Made by a program: the position numbers and the translations under genes. Shown here piece after piece: positions 34,512-43,637 of a stretch of 64,000 nucleotides of DNA. How positions within the stretch are numbered: the stretch's first letter is position 1; the number at the start of each line of letters is the position of its first letter. The notes below the pieces were generated by a model, which was given only the letters and a program-made list of their open reading frames with translations, did no database searches and had not been told where the DNA came from. This stretch comes from Citrobacter amalonaticus Y19 (lineage in GTDB: Bacteria; Pseudomonadota; Gammaproteobacteria; Enterobacterales; Enterobacteriaceae): assembly GCF_000981805.1 (NCBI RefSeq), contig NZ_CP011132.1, positions 5,518,001 to 5,582,000 on the forward strand, in the 5' to 3' direction.

Positions 34512-35479
34512 AGTCGTTGGCATGGCCGCTATTTCGCATCACGGAGCAGGCAGCGCTGGCTGCCTGGCCGCAAACCGGCTGCGGCGACAAGAACAAAATC
34601 GATGACCTGGCGGTCAGCGCGATGCGCTCGGCCCTGAATGATATTGCCATTCGCGGGCGCATCGTCATTGGTGAGGGCGAGATTGATCACGCGCCGATGT
34701 TGTGGATTGGCGAAGAAGTTGGCTGCGGCAGCGGACCGGAGGTTGATATCGCCGTCGATCCCATTGAAGGTACCCGGATGGTTGCGATGGGGCAGAGCAA
34801 TGCGCTGGCGGTCATGGCGTTTGCGCCGCGGGGAAGTTTGTTACATGCCCCTGATATGTACATGAAAAAGCTGGTTGTTAACCGGCAGGCGAAAGGGGTG
34901 ATTAATCTGGCGCGGCCACTGGCGGACAATCTGCGTCATGTGGCGAAAGCGCTGGGCAAACCGCTGGATCGACTGCGCATGGCCACGCTTGATAAACCGC
35001 GACTTCAGCCGGCGATTGCCGAAGCCACGCAGTTAGGGGTGAAAGTCTTTGCTCTGCCTGATGGCGATGTGGCGGCCAGTGTTCTGGCCTGTTTGCAGGA
35101 TAACCCTTATGACCTGATGTATACCATTGGCGGTGCGCCAGAAGGCGTGATATCTGCCTGCGCGGTGAAAGCGTTGGGGGGCGATATGCAGGCCGAGCTG
35201 ATCGATTTTTGTGAAGCAAAAGGAGACACCGCAGAGCATCGTCTGATTGCCGCCCGGGAGCGCCAGCGCTGCGCGGAAATGGGCGTCGAGGTCAATCGGG
35301 TCTATACGCTTGATGAGCTGGTGGCGGGGAATAACGTCCTCTTTAGCGCGACGGGGGTGACCCGCGGCGATCTTGTAAATGGGATCCAGCAGGTCGCGAA
35401 GGGAGTGCGCACGCAAACTTTACTGATCGGCGGCGCGGATCGAACGTGTAATATAATAGACTCTCTGCATTCATGGTGA
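34508..35479 (+). CDS. yggF: GlpX-like fructose-1,6-bisphosphatase class II YggF
   Basis: The product has 323 residues, two more than E. coli YggF. Lithium-sensitive phosphatase motifs are visible: GEGEIDHAPMLWIGEEVG and VDPIEGTRMVAMGQ. The E. coli enzyme hydrolyses fructose-1,6-bisphosphate in vitro. Placed between a sugar-phosphate dehydrogenase and an MtlR-like protein, it may instead act on a product of this cluster. Confidence 0.92.
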   Translation: MKSLAWPLFRITEQAALAAWPQTGCGDKNKIDDLAVSAMRSALNDIAIRGRIVIGEGEIDHAPMLWIGEEVGCGSGPEVDIAVDPIEGTRMVAMGQSNALAVMAFAPRGSLLHAPDMYMKKLVVNRQAKGVINLARPLADNLRHVAKALGKPLDRLRMATLDKPRLQPAIAEATQLGVKVFALPDGDVAASVLACLQDNPYDLMYTIGGAPEGVISACAVKALGGDMQAELIDFCEAKGDTAEHRLIAARERQRCAEMGVEVNRVYTLDELVAGNNVLFSATGVTRGDLVNGIQQVAKGVRTQTLLIGGADRTCNIIDSLHSW

Positions 35480-35494
35480 TTGATCGGGAAACAA

Positions 35495-36004
35495 ATGACG
35501 ACGCTGACAGAAGACGATGTGCTGGAGCAACTGGATGCTCAACATAACTTACTTTCGTTTATGACGACGGCACATTCCATTTTGCTACAGGGTATTAAGC
35601 GCTTTCTGCCGTCGCTATTTGTCGATAACGATGAAGAGATTGTGGAATATGCAGTAAAGCCGTTACTTGCCCAGAGTGGGCCGCTTGATGATATTGATGT
35701 TGCGCTACGCCTGATTTATGCGCTGGGAAAAATGGACAAATGGCTTTATGCCGACATTACGCATTTTTCTCAGTTTTATCAGTATGTCAGCGAACAGGAT
35801 GAAAGCCCGGAATTTGCTGATGACATCACCTGGGATTTCATCAGCAACGTCAACAGTATCACCCGGAATACGACCTTATATAGCGCGCTGGAGTCGATGA
35901 AATTTGCTGACTTTGCGGCGTGGTCTGAGGTGCGTTTTACCGCAATGGTCAAGACGGCAATGACGCTGGCGGTGACGACAATTTTGAAGGAATTAACACC
36001 GTGA
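35495..36004 (+). CDS. yggD: MtlR family protein YggD
   Basis: The product has 169 residues from MTTLTEDDVLEQLDAQ, the E. coli length; a frame extending to 35480 was trimmed. It is homologous to the mannitol operon repressor MtlR (all-helical, no classical DNA-binding motif). With a mannitol-type PTS in the same cluster it could be the local regulator. The stop overlaps the GTG start of yggC (GTGA). Confidence 0.91.
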   Translation: MTTLTEDDVLEQLDAQHNLLSFMTTAHSILLQGIKRFLPSLFVDNDEEIVEYAVKPLLAQSGPLDDIDVALRLIYALGKMDKWLYADITHFSQFYQYVSEQDESPEFADDITWDFISNVNSITRNTTLYSALESMKFADFAAWSEVRFTAMVKTAMTLAVTTILKELTP

Positions 36005-36711
36005 AAATCGGACTGATGGTCAACGGGTTGCGGGTTGAAGCCCATTATCATGATGATGAGATAGAGAACGTTCATAAACCGTTATTACAACGACTGGCAA
36101 ACGTCCATTCCGTGAACGCCAGGCTACGCACGATTGTGTTTCTGAGCGCGCCGCCAGGGACCGGGAAATCCACACTGACCACGTTCTGGGAATGGCTTTC
36201 TCATCAGGATCCCTCTTTGCCGGAGATCCAGACGCTGCCGATGGATGGTTTCCATCATTACAATGACTGGCTGGACACTCACCATCTGCGTGCGTACAAA
36301 GGGGCGCCAGAGACGTTCGACGTTGAAAAACTGGCGCAGAATCTGCACCAGATTAGAGAAGGCGAAGGGACCTGGCCGCAATATGACCGGCAAAAGCACG
36401 ATCCGGTCGAAGACGCGATTGTGGTGAGCGCGCCGATTGTCATTGTGGAAGGCAACTGGCTGCTACGGGATGATGAAAGATGGCGGGCGCTGGCGGCGTT
36501 CTGTGATTATTCCCTGTTCATTCGCGCGCCAGCGGAGGCTCTGCGTGCGCGGCTGGTGGGGCGCAAACTGGCCGGAGGATTATCGACCGCCGACGCCGAG
36601 GCGTTTTACACGCGTACAGACGGACCGAATGTGGAGCGTGTTCTGGAGAACAGTCGACCAGCCGATCTTACTCTGGAGATGACGGCGTCGGGAGCGTATC
36701 GGATTGCGTGA
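36001..36711 (+). CDS. yggC: P-loop kinase-like protein YggC (PanK/uridine kinase family)
   Basis: The product has 236 residues from a GTG overlapping the yggD stop. Walker A motif is SAPPGTGKST near residue 49. PMDGFHHYN and the later IVEGNWLL resemble the phosphoribulokinase/uridine kinase family motifs. The substrate is unknown; a carbohydrate or nucleoside from this cluster is a reasonable guess. It is the last gene before the 400-bp gap to epd. Confidence 0.9.
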   Translation: MKIGLMVNGLRVEAHYHDDEIENVHKPLLQRLANVHSVNARLRTIVFLSAPPGTGKSTLTTFWEWLSHQDPSLPEIQTLPMDGFHHYNDWLDTHHLRAYKGAPETFDVEKLAQNLHQIREGEGTWPQYDRQKHDPVEDAIVVSAPIVIVEGNWLLRDDERWRALAAFCDYSLFIRAPAEALRARLVGRKLAGGLSTADAEAFYTRTDGPNVERVLENSRPADLTLEMTASGAYRIA

Positions 36712-37111
36712 GCGTTTTATTATGGAGTCGAACAACCCGTGAGAAGTGACGCTGGATAAAAGCAGCGTCATGACTGATTGCAACTACGCTGGTGCCTCTG
36801 TTACGACAAACGGCAAGCCAGTGTTCAAACACGGCACCGAAAAGATCTTGCGATGCTTATTCGCGATTCTGGAATAAATTCCACGGCAGTGAGCCCTGAA
36901 ATGTGATGTATGTCAGATAACTGTCTTCTTCGACTGGACAATCATTCCTTTTATTCCCCGTTTCGCTTATTCTAGCTGAAGCGTTTCAGTCGATTAAATG
37001 TTCGACAAATAATCAATCAGTCGCAGTTTGCGACAGGTAAGGTTTCCCTGAAGGATGCGCTGGATTACTCTGTCAGCCACATCTGAATCGGGATAGCCTT
37101 GCAGGAGATCT
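36712..37111 (+). promoter_or_regulatory. epd promoter region with CRP and Cra sites
   Basis: A 400-base gap without genes. TGTGA-TGTATG-TCAGA at 36902-36917 is a good CRP site. GCTGAAGCGTTTCAGT at 36975-36990 contains the perfect Cra (FruR) palindrome TGAAGCGTTTCA. Both regulators are known for the E. coli epd-pgk-fbaA operon. A hairpin (GACGCTG / CAGCGTC, 36748-36769) after yggC lacks a T-run and may end or process that transcript. Confidence 0.8.
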
Positions 37112-38131
37112 ATGACCGTACGCGTAGCGATTAATGGCTTCGGTCGCATCGGACGTAATGTGGTTCGTGCTTTATATGAATCCGGACGTCGGGCGGAAAT
37201 CACCGTGGTGGCAATCAATGAACTGGCGGATGCCTCGGGCATGGCGCATTTGTTGAAATATGACACCAGCCATGGACGTTTTGCATGGGACGTTCGCCAG
37301 GAGCGCGAGCAGCTCATGGTTGGCGACGACGCGATTCGCATTCTGCATGAGTCCTCGCTTGACGCGCTACCCTGGCGCGAGCTGGGCGTTGATATCGTGC
37401 TGGACTGTACGGGCGTCTACGGGAACCGCGAACACGGCGAGGCGCATATCGCCGCTGGCGCGAAGAAAGTGCTCTTTTCACATCCTGGCAGTAACGATCT
37501 CGACGCCACCGTGGTATTTGGTGTCAATCAGGATCAACTGCGTGCGGAGCACCGTATCGTCTCCAATGCTTCCTGCACCACGAATTGTATTATTCCCATT
37601 ATCAAATTATTGGATGATGCCTATGGCATTGAATCCGGTACGGTGACGACCATTCACTCCGCGATGCACGATCAGCAGGTTATTGATGCATACCATCCTG
37701 ACCTGCGTCGTACGCGCGCGGCGAGTCAGTCGATCATTCCGGTGGATACCAAACTGGCGGCTGGCATCACCCGTATTTTCCCGCAGTTTAACGATCGTTT
37801 TGAAGCGATTGCGGTGCGGGTACCGACGATAAACGTCACGGCAATCGACTTAAGCGTGACGGTGATGAAGCCCGTAAAAGCTAATGAAGTCAACCAGTTG
37901 CTGCAAAAAGCGGCACAAGGTGCATTTCATGATATAGTTGACTATACGGAATTACCGTTGGTCTCAGTCGATTTTAATCATGACCCGCATAGCGCCATTG
38001 TCGATGGCACACAAACCCGGGTCAGTGGCGCGCACCTTATTAAGACACTGGTCTGGTGTGACAATGAATGGGGCTTCGCTAACAGAATGCTCGACACCAC
38101 GTTAGCGATGGCTGCAAAAGGTTTCAGGTAG
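37112..38131 (+). CDS. epd: D-erythrose-4-phosphate dehydrogenase
   Basis: GAPDH-family enzyme oxidising erythrose-4-phosphate for pyridoxine synthesis. It has 339 residues as in E. coli. The NAD-binding start is VAINGFGRIGRNVV and the nucleophile is C155 in SNASCTTNC. It heads the epd-pgk-fbaA operon behind CRP and Cra sites. Confidence 0.97.
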   Translation: MTVRVAINGFGRIGRNVVRALYESGRRAEITVVAINELADASGMAHLLKYDTSHGRFAWDVRQEREQLMVGDDAIRILHESSLDALPWRELGVDIVLDCTGVYGNREHGEAHIAAGAKKVLFSHPGSNDLDATVVFGVNQDQLRAEHRIVSNASCTTNCIIPIIKLLDDAYGIESGTVTTIHSAMHDQQVIDAYHPDLRRTRAASQSIIPVDTKLAAGITRIFPQFNDRFEAIAVRVPTINVTAIDLSVTVMKPVKANEVNQLLQKAAQGAFHDIVDYTELPLVSVDFNHDPHSAIVDGTQTRVSGAHLIKTLVWCDNEWGFANRMLDTTLAMAAKGFR

Positions 38132-38182
38132 GGCGCGAAGGCGTCTGCAAAACTTTATCAAGAATCAACGAGAGGATTCACC

Positions 38183-39346
38183 ATGTCTGTAATCAAGATG
38201 ACCGATTTGGATCTTGCTGGTAAACGTGTTTTTATCCGTGCGGATCTGAACGTACCAGTTAAAGAAGGGAAAGTGACCAGTGATGCACGTATCCGTGCTT
38301 CTCTGCCGACCATCGAACTGGCCCTGAAACAGGGTGCTAAAGTCATGGTAACTTCCCACCTGGGTCGTCCTACCGAAGGCGAGTACAACGAAGAATTCTC
38401 TCTGCTGCCGGTTGTTAATTACCTGAAAGACAAACTGTCTAACCCGGTTCGCCTGGTAAAAGATTACCTCGACGGCGTTGAAGTGGCTGCCGGTGAACTG
38501 GTGGTTCTGGAAAACGTTCGCTTTAACAAAGGCGAGAAGAAAGACGACGAAGCGCTGTCCAAAAAATACGCCGCGCTGTGCGACGTGTTCGTGATGGACG
38601 CCTTTGGTACGGCTCACCGTGCGCAGGCTTCCACCCATGGTATCGGCAAATTTGCTGACGTCGCGTGCGCCGGTCCGCTGCTGGCAGAAGAACTGGACGC
38701 GCTGGGTAAAGCGCTGAAAGAGCCGGCTCGTCCGATGGTGGCTATCGTGGGCGGTTCTAAAGTTTCTACCAAACTGACCGTTCTGGACTCTCTGTCCAAA
38801 ATCGCTGACCAGCTGATCGTTGGCGGCGGCATCGCGAACACCTTCGTTGCCGCTCAGGGCCACAATGTGGGCAAATCCCTGTACGAAGCCGATCTGGTTG
38901 ATGAAGCCAAACGTCTGCTGACCACTTGCGATATCCCGGTTCCGACTGACGTTCGCGTCGCGACCGAGTTCTCTGAAAGCGCTGCAGCCACGCTGAAATC
39001 TGTAAATGACGTAAAAGAAGACGAGCAGATCCTGGATATCGGCGACGCTTCTGCACATCAACTCGCTGAAATTCTGAAGAATGCAAAAACCATTCTGTGG
39101 AACGGCCCGGTTGGCGTGTTTGAATTCCCGAACTTCCGTAAAGGGACTGAAATCGTGGCTAACGCGATTGCAGACAGCGACGCGTTCTCTATCGCAGGCG
39201 GCGGCGACACTCTGGCAGCTATCGACCTGTTCGGTATTGCTGACAAAATCTCCTACATCTCCACTGGCGGCGGCGCATTCCTCGAATTCGTGGAAGGTAA
39301 AGTTCTGCCTGCAGTAGCGATGCTCGAAGAGCGCGCTAAGAAGTAA
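38183..39346 (+). CDS. pgk: Phosphoglycerate kinase
   Basis: Glycolytic kinase transferring phosphate from 1,3-bisphosphoglycerate to ADP. It has 387 residues. Signature motifs are RADLNVPVKEG near the N-terminus, VTSHLGRPTEG, and GGGDTLAAIDLFG near the C-terminus. Strong codon bias indicates high expression. It lies 51 bases after epd; a hairpin separates it from fbaA. Confidence 0.98.
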   Translation: MSVIKMTDLDLAGKRVFIRADLNVPVKEGKVTSDARIRASLPTIELALKQGAKVMVTSHLGRPTEGEYNEEFSLLPVVNYLKDKLSNPVRLVKDYLDGVEVAAGELVVLENVRFNKGEKKDDEALSKKYAALCDVFVMDAFGTAHRAQASTHGIGKFADVACAGPLLAEELDALGKALKEPARPMVAIVGGSKVSTKLTVLDSLSKIADQLIVGGGIANTFVAAQGHNVGKSLYEADLVDEAKRLLTTCDIPVPTDVRVATEFSESAAATLKSVNDVKEDEQILDIGDASAHQLAEILKNAKTILWNGPVGVFEFPNFRKGTEIVANAIADSDAFSIAGGGDTLAAIDLFGIADKISYISTGGGAFLEFVEGKVLPAVAMLEERAKK

Positions 39347-39355
39347 GACACTCAT

Positions 39356-39379
39356 GGGCAGGGAAACCTGCCCAATTTT
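39356..39379 (+). terminator. Intercistronic terminator-like hairpin between pgk and fbaA
   Basis: A perfect 7-bp stem (GGGCAGG / CCTGCCC) with a GAAA loop is followed by AATTTTC. It probably gives partial termination or an mRNA-stability boundary inside the operon. Confidence 0.65.
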
Positions 39380-39436
39380 CAGCGCGCTTTAGTGGCACGC
39401 ACCCCTTTCCAAGGCCGAAGATACAGGACTCGTAAC

Positions 39437-40516
39437 ATGTCTAAAATTTTTGATTTCGTAAAACCTGGCGTTATCACCGGTGATGACGTACAGAAAGTTT
39501 TCCAGGTAGCAAAAGAAAACAACTTCGCTCTGCCAGCCGTTAACTGTGTCGGTACCGACTCTATCAACGCCGTTCTGGAAACCGCTGCAAAAGTTAAAGC
39601 GCCGGTCATCGTGCAGTTCTCTAACGGTGGCGCTGCGTTCATCGCGGGTAAAGGCGTGAAAACTGACGTTCCTCAGGGCGCGGCAATCCTGGGCGCGATC
39701 TCTGGTGCGCATCACGTACATCAGATGGCTGAGCACTACGGTGTTCCGGTTATCCTGCACACTGACCACTGCGCGAAGAAACTGCTGCCGTGGATCGACG
39801 GTCTGCTGGACGCGGGCGAAAAACACTTCGCTGCAACCGGTAAACCACTGTTCTCTTCTCACATGATCGACCTGTCTGAAGAGTCACTGCACGAAAACAT
39901 CGAAATCTGCTCTAAATACCTGGCGCGCATGTCCAAAATTGGCATGACCCTGGAAATCGAACTGGGTTGCACCGGTGGTGAAGAAGATGGTGTGGACAAC
40001 AGCCACATGGATGCTTCTGCCCTGTACACCCAGCCGGAAGACGTTGATTACGCGTACACCGAGCTGAGCAAAATCAGCCCGCGTTTCACCATCGCCGCTT
40101 CCTTCGGTAACGTGCATGGCGTTTACAAGCCGGGTAACGTGGTTCTGACCCCGACCATTCTGCGCGACTCTCAGGACTATGTTTCTAAGAAACACAATCT
40201 GCCGCACAACAGCCTGAACTTCGTCTTCCACGGTGGTTCCGGTTCTACCGCTCAGGAAATCAAAGACTCCGTAAGCTACGGCGTAGTGAAAATGAACATC
40301 GATACCGATACCCAATGGGCGACCTGGGAAGGTGTTCTGAACTACTACAAAGCGAATGAAGCGTATCTGCAGGGTCAGTTGGGCAACCCGAAAGGTGAAG
40401 ATCAGCCGAACAAGAAATACTACGATCCGCGCGTATGGCTGCGTGCTGGTCAGGCAACGATGATCACCCGTCTGGAGCAGGCTTTCAAAGAACTGAACGC
40501 GATCGACGTTCTGTAA
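39437..40516 (+). CDS. fbaA: Class II fructose-bisphosphate aldolase
   Basis: Zinc-dependent aldolase cleaving fructose-1,6-bisphosphate. It has 359 residues from MSKIFDFVKPGV; the frame extends 15 codons upstream but lacks support there. Zinc and catalytic motifs are LHTDHCAKK, GNVHGVYKPGN and FHGGSGST. Codon bias is strong. It ends the epd-pgk-fbaA operon at a classic terminator. Confidence 0.98.
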   Translation: MSKIFDFVKPGVITGDDVQKVFQVAKENNFALPAVNCVGTDSINAVLETAAKVKAPVIVQFSNGGAAFIAGKGVKTDVPQGAAILGAISGAHHVHQMAEHYGVPVILHTDHCAKKLLPWIDGLLDAGEKHFAATGKPLFSSHMIDLSEESLHENIEICSKYLARMSKIGMTLEIELGCTGGEEDGVDNSHMDASALYTQPEDVDYAYTELSKISPRFTIAASFGNVHGVYKPGNVVLTPTILRDSQDYVSKKHNLPHNSLNFVFHGGSGSTAQEIKDSVSYGVVKMNIDTDTQWATWEGVLNYYKANEAYLQGQLGNPKGEDQPNKKYYDPRVWLRAGQATMITRLEQAFKELNAIDVL

Positions 40517-40531
40517 TTTATTTCTGTCACT

Positions 40532-40564
40532 AAAGCCCTGGTCAATTCGACCGGGGCTTTTTTT
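40532..40564 (+). terminator. Rho-independent terminator after fbaA
   Basis: Stem AAAGCCCTGGTC / GACCGGGGCTTT (one bulge or G-T pair) is followed by TTTTTT, 15 bases past the fbaA stop. It marks the left boundary of the accessory island. Confidence 0.9.
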
Positions 40565-40956
40565 ATCAATTTCATCGTCCCGTCTTTCCACAAGAACCTC
40601 AATAATTCCCTGTCTGATATCATATATTTTCCCCATGTCGTTATTCTTAATAAAACAATAAATTTTCACGTTATTATTATTCTATGGGATTCTTCAGGCA
40701 TGAAAATAATTAAATTATCATGCCCAGAATTCCGTCCGTTGTCATGGTTTGCTTGTTAATATTTTTAATTAATCACCGGTTGATTGTGTGAATTTTTTAC
40801 GTAATACCCATTTGTGATAATCATCAATATCAACGTCGCGTTAATACAGGAATATCCCCGCTGCAAGATAGACAGAATGTAGGGTGTTCAACACGATATA
40901 AAACCACAGCGAGTTCTTCGTATATCGCAAATGTTTATTGTTTGATCGGAGATTGT
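40565..40956 (+). promoter_or_regulatory. AT-rich upstream region of the accessory transporter gene
   Basis: About 390 bases without a gene, clearly AT-richer than the flanking operons. TGTGA-TAATCA-TCAAT at 40813-40828 is a partial CRP match. TTGTTAATATTTTTAATTAA at 40753-40772 weakly resembles the perfect palindrome found at 44669-44689. A CGGAGA ribosome site precedes the transporter start. Confidence 0.4.
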
Positions 40957-42288
40957 ATGAGCAGAAAAACGGTTGGCATTTTTATTGCCATTGCCTTGTG
41001 CTGTCTTTTATCCTGGATTGCACAAGGTCAGCCCGGTACAGGGTTTTACAAAGTAGTAACAGTTATTCCACTGTTTCTTATTCTGGGTTTATTATTTTTA
41101 CAGGTTGATATGTTGGTTGCCGCTTTAGCCGGTGGCGTGGCGGCAATGATATTAGGGCAAATCGGCCTTGCGGGTACCAGTAAAATGATGCTGGATACCG
41201 TGCCAAAAATGTTAGCTATCACCGTACCTATTCTAAATTCCGCGGTCGCGACGGCGGTGTTTAAAGCCGGGGGATATACCGCGGCATTGACTTTGGTTCG
41301 GCGTAAAATCGGTGGACGCATTGAGTTCATCGGCGCGTTCATCGTGATACTGCAGGCTGCCGCGACATATATGTCTGGTATTGGCGGCGGTAGCGCAATG
41401 GTCGTTGCGCCTTTAGCATTTGCTGCAGTGGGCGTAATTCCTCAGGTTATCGCAGGGATGTCTATTGCGACGGCTGCGTCGTTCACAACCTCTCCGGCTT
41501 CTCTGGAATCGAGTATTGTCTCCAGTTTATCGGGTACACCAGTAGGCGAATACGTGGCAGTCATGCGCCCATACTGGCTGCTGTTTTGCGTGATTGGCAT
41601 CATCATTGCGTTTATTGGCACACGTCGTCGTAAAGCGCTGTTTACCACTGAAGAGTCTGATGAAATGAAGAGCATGAGTAATGCTCAGTTATGGCGTCTG
41701 ACTATTCCTGCTATTTTCTTGCTGTTTGCGGTTATTGCCGGGCCAATGGTTAATGAACTTATCGGTACGCCGCTGTTTGGTCCTTTACTGTATACCATTG
41801 TGACGATTGCGCTGATTTACTTTTGCAGCAGTCTTGACCTGAATAAATCTGTTGCTGCGATGGTTGATGGTTCACAATATATTCTGACGCGTTTATTCTC
41901 TGTCGGTTTGTTCCTGACATTTATCAATATCATCGGTGAAACAGGTGCATTTACGACGATTGCGGGTGTAGTACAAAGTGCGCCATCAGGTATTGTTGTA
42001 CCGGTTGCCGTTCTTGCCGGTTTTTTAATCGGTGTTCCGGCAGGCGCCTATGTTGGATCTATTTTGACTCTCGTTCTCCCCGTGACGGTTGCGTTGGGCT
42101 TCACCCCCATTCAGATTGGTATGGTCGCCATCGGGGTGGGTTTCGGTAGCCAGTTAAGTCTGGTCAATATCACGATGCAAGCGCTCTCCTATGGGTTCCA
42201 GATCCCCATTATTAACGTTTCACGCGGTAACCTGCCGTACGTGGGTAGTTGCACCATTTTACTCCTGCTTCTCTCATTCTTTGTTTAG
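40957..42288 (+). CDS. Polytopic secondary transporter, family not recognised
   Basis: The product has 443 residues from the ATG at 40957 behind CGGAGA; a TTG at 42 was rejected. The sequence is almost wholly hydrophobic with about 11-12 predicted helices and a central re-entrant-like stretch rich in small residues (SGIGGGSAMVVAPLA and ATAASFTTSPASLES). This style is reminiscent of ion-coupled organic-acid or ureide permeases such as the large ion-transporter superfamily, but I do not recognise the exact family. It ends 12 bases before the amidohydrolase gene, so it probably imports that enzyme's substrate. Confidence 0.8.
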   Translation: MSRKTVGIFIAIALCCLLSWIAQGQPGTGFYKVVTVIPLFLILGLLFLQVDMLVAALAGGVAAMILGQIGLAGTSKMMLDTVPKMLAITVPILNSAVATAVFKAGGYTAALTLVRRKIGGRIEFIGAFIVILQAAATYMSGIGGGSAMVVAPLAFAAVGVIPQVIAGMSIATAASFTTSPASLESSIVSSLSGTPVGEYVAVMRPYWLLFCVIGIIIAFIGTRRRKALFTTEESDEMKSMSNAQLWRLTIPAIFLLFAVIAGPMVNELIGTPLFGPLLYTIVTIALIYFCSSLDLNKSVAAMVDGSQYILTRLFSVGLFLTFINIIGETGAFTTIAGVVQSAPSGIVVPVAVLAGFLIGVPAGAYVGSILTLVLPVTVALGFTPIQIGMVAIGVGFGSQLSLVNITMQALSYGFQIPIINVSRGNLPYVGSCTILLLLLSFFV

Positions 42289-42300
42289 AAGGAACACGTC

Positions 42301-43524
42301 ATGGACTTAATTTTTCGTCAGGTCAATATTAAAGATGGCTCACCACGCGTTGATGTTGCGATTAAAAATGGCAAGATTGCGGAAATTGCGCCGTCAATTT
42401 CTGCTCCGGCAAAACAGGAGGTACAGGGGAATGGAAACGTGCTGCTTCCCGGATTTGTAGAAAGCCATTTGCATCTTGAAAAGGCTTTTATTATGAACCG
42501 TAAGGCCAATCGCTCCGGAACGTTGAAAGAAGCCATTGCCGTCACGGCGGCGCTGAAACCAACCTTTACGCGTGAAGATATTCTCGAACGTTCAACTCAG
42601 GTGTTGCGTGCGCTGGTTCAGGCAGGCAGCACGCATGTCAGAGCGCATGCGGAATTTGATCCTTCTCAGGGATTCACCGGTTTTGACGTGGTGTTAGAGC
42701 TGCGGGATAAGTTTAAAGATATTATTGATATTCAGGTTGTCGCCTTTCCTCAGGAAGGGATTTTAAAACTTGATGGCATGAAGGAAATGATGGTCGAGGC
42801 CATGAAGAAAGGGGCTGATGTTGTGGGAGGGATCCCTTATAACGATTTGCCCGCGAATGAGCATATTGACTACGTTTTTAAACTTGCGAAAGAATTCGAT
42901 AAAGATCTCGATTTTCACCAGGATTTTGCCGACAACGCCGATAATATGACCATCGAATATCTGGCGCATAAAACCATTCAGGAAGGGTATCAGGGAAGAG
43001 TCAGCGTTGGACATTTAACCAGCCTGGCGGCGGTCGATCCGACAAAACGTGATGAGATTATTGAGTTAATTCGCAGCGCCGGTATTAGCGTAATGTGCCT
43101 GCCTGCCACCGATCTTCATATGGGTGCCCGCAATGATACTCATAATGTGCGTCGTGCGGTGACCCCGCTCAGGGCGTTGCGCGACGGTGGCGTTAACGTG
43201 TGCCTGGCGACGAATAATATCCGCAATGCCTTTACCCCTTATGGGTCAGGCGATCTGTTGGATATTGCCCAACTGGCGTTACCGGCCTGCCATTTGGGCG
43301 GCGCTGACGATCAGTCAACCGTTATCTCTATGCTCACAACGAATCCTGCCAGGGCACTGGGGTTAAAAAGTTATGGTCTTGAAGTGGGTAAAGATGCGGA
43401 TTTAGTGCTGCTGGATACCCAGACAGTGGCTGACGTTATTCTCGATCGGCCAACAAGATTAATGGTGTTAAAACGAGGAAATGTGGTGGCGACAGCGACA
43501 TGCCATAAGTCTGTTTTCTTCTGA
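42301..43524 (+). CDS. Cytosine-deaminase-like amidohydrolase with altered active site
   Basis: The product has 407 residues of the amidohydrolase superfamily, closest to the CodA/AtzC branch by pattern (GFVESHLHLEK, THVRAHAEFD, GHLTSLAA, and a C-terminal VGKDADLVLLD). Candidate metal ligands H56, H58, H206 and H238 are kept. However the residue aligned with CodA E217 is F209 (HQDF), and the metal-binding/base aspartate D313 is replaced by N305 (ATNNIRNAF). It may have changed chemistry, or use other acids nearby such as D208 or D211. Good AAGGAA ribosome site. It is in an operon with the upstream transporter. Confidence 0.8.
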   Translation: MDLIFRQVNIKDGSPRVDVAIKNGKIAEIAPSISAPAKQEVQGNGNVLLPGFVESHLHLEKAFIMNRKANRSGTLKEAIAVTAALKPTFTREDILERSTQVLRALVQAGSTHVRAHAEFDPSQGFTGFDVVLELRDKFKDIIDIQVVAFPQEGILKLDGMKEMMVEAMKKGADVVGGIPYNDLPANEHIDYVFKLAKEFDKDLDFHQDFADNADNMTIEYLAHKTIQEGYQGRVSVGHLTSLAAVDPTKRDEIIELIRSAGISVMCLPATDLHMGARNDTHNVRRAVTPLRALRDGGVNVCLATNNIRNAFTPYGSGDLLDIAQLALPACHLGGADDQSTVISMLTTNPARALGLKSYGLEVGKDADLVLLDTQTVADVILDRPTRLMVLKRGNVVATATCHKSVFF

Positions 43525-43541
43525 TTGATCTCTCCACCAAC

Positions 43542-43566
43542 GCCGGCATGAAAGCGCCGGCTTTAT
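43542..43566 (+). terminator. Terminator after the amidohydrolase gene
   Basis: GCCGGC / GCCGGC stem with an 8-base loop is followed by TTTATTATT, 17 bases after the stop codon. Confidence 0.7.
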
Positions 43567-43608
43567 TATTCACTGTTTTCAGAATATGCAGGGTTATGAG
43601 AATCAAAG

Positions 43609-43630
43609 AAACGGGCGCACGCGCCCGTTT
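43609..43630. terminator. Bidirectional hairpin between amidohydrolase and carbamate kinase genes
   Basis: A perfect 10-bp stem (AAACGGGCGC / GCGCCCGTTT) with a 2-base loop gives T-runs on both strands. It lies 8 bases past the carbamate kinase stop and separates the convergent units. Confidence 0.8.
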
Positions 43631-43637
43631 TGATTGA

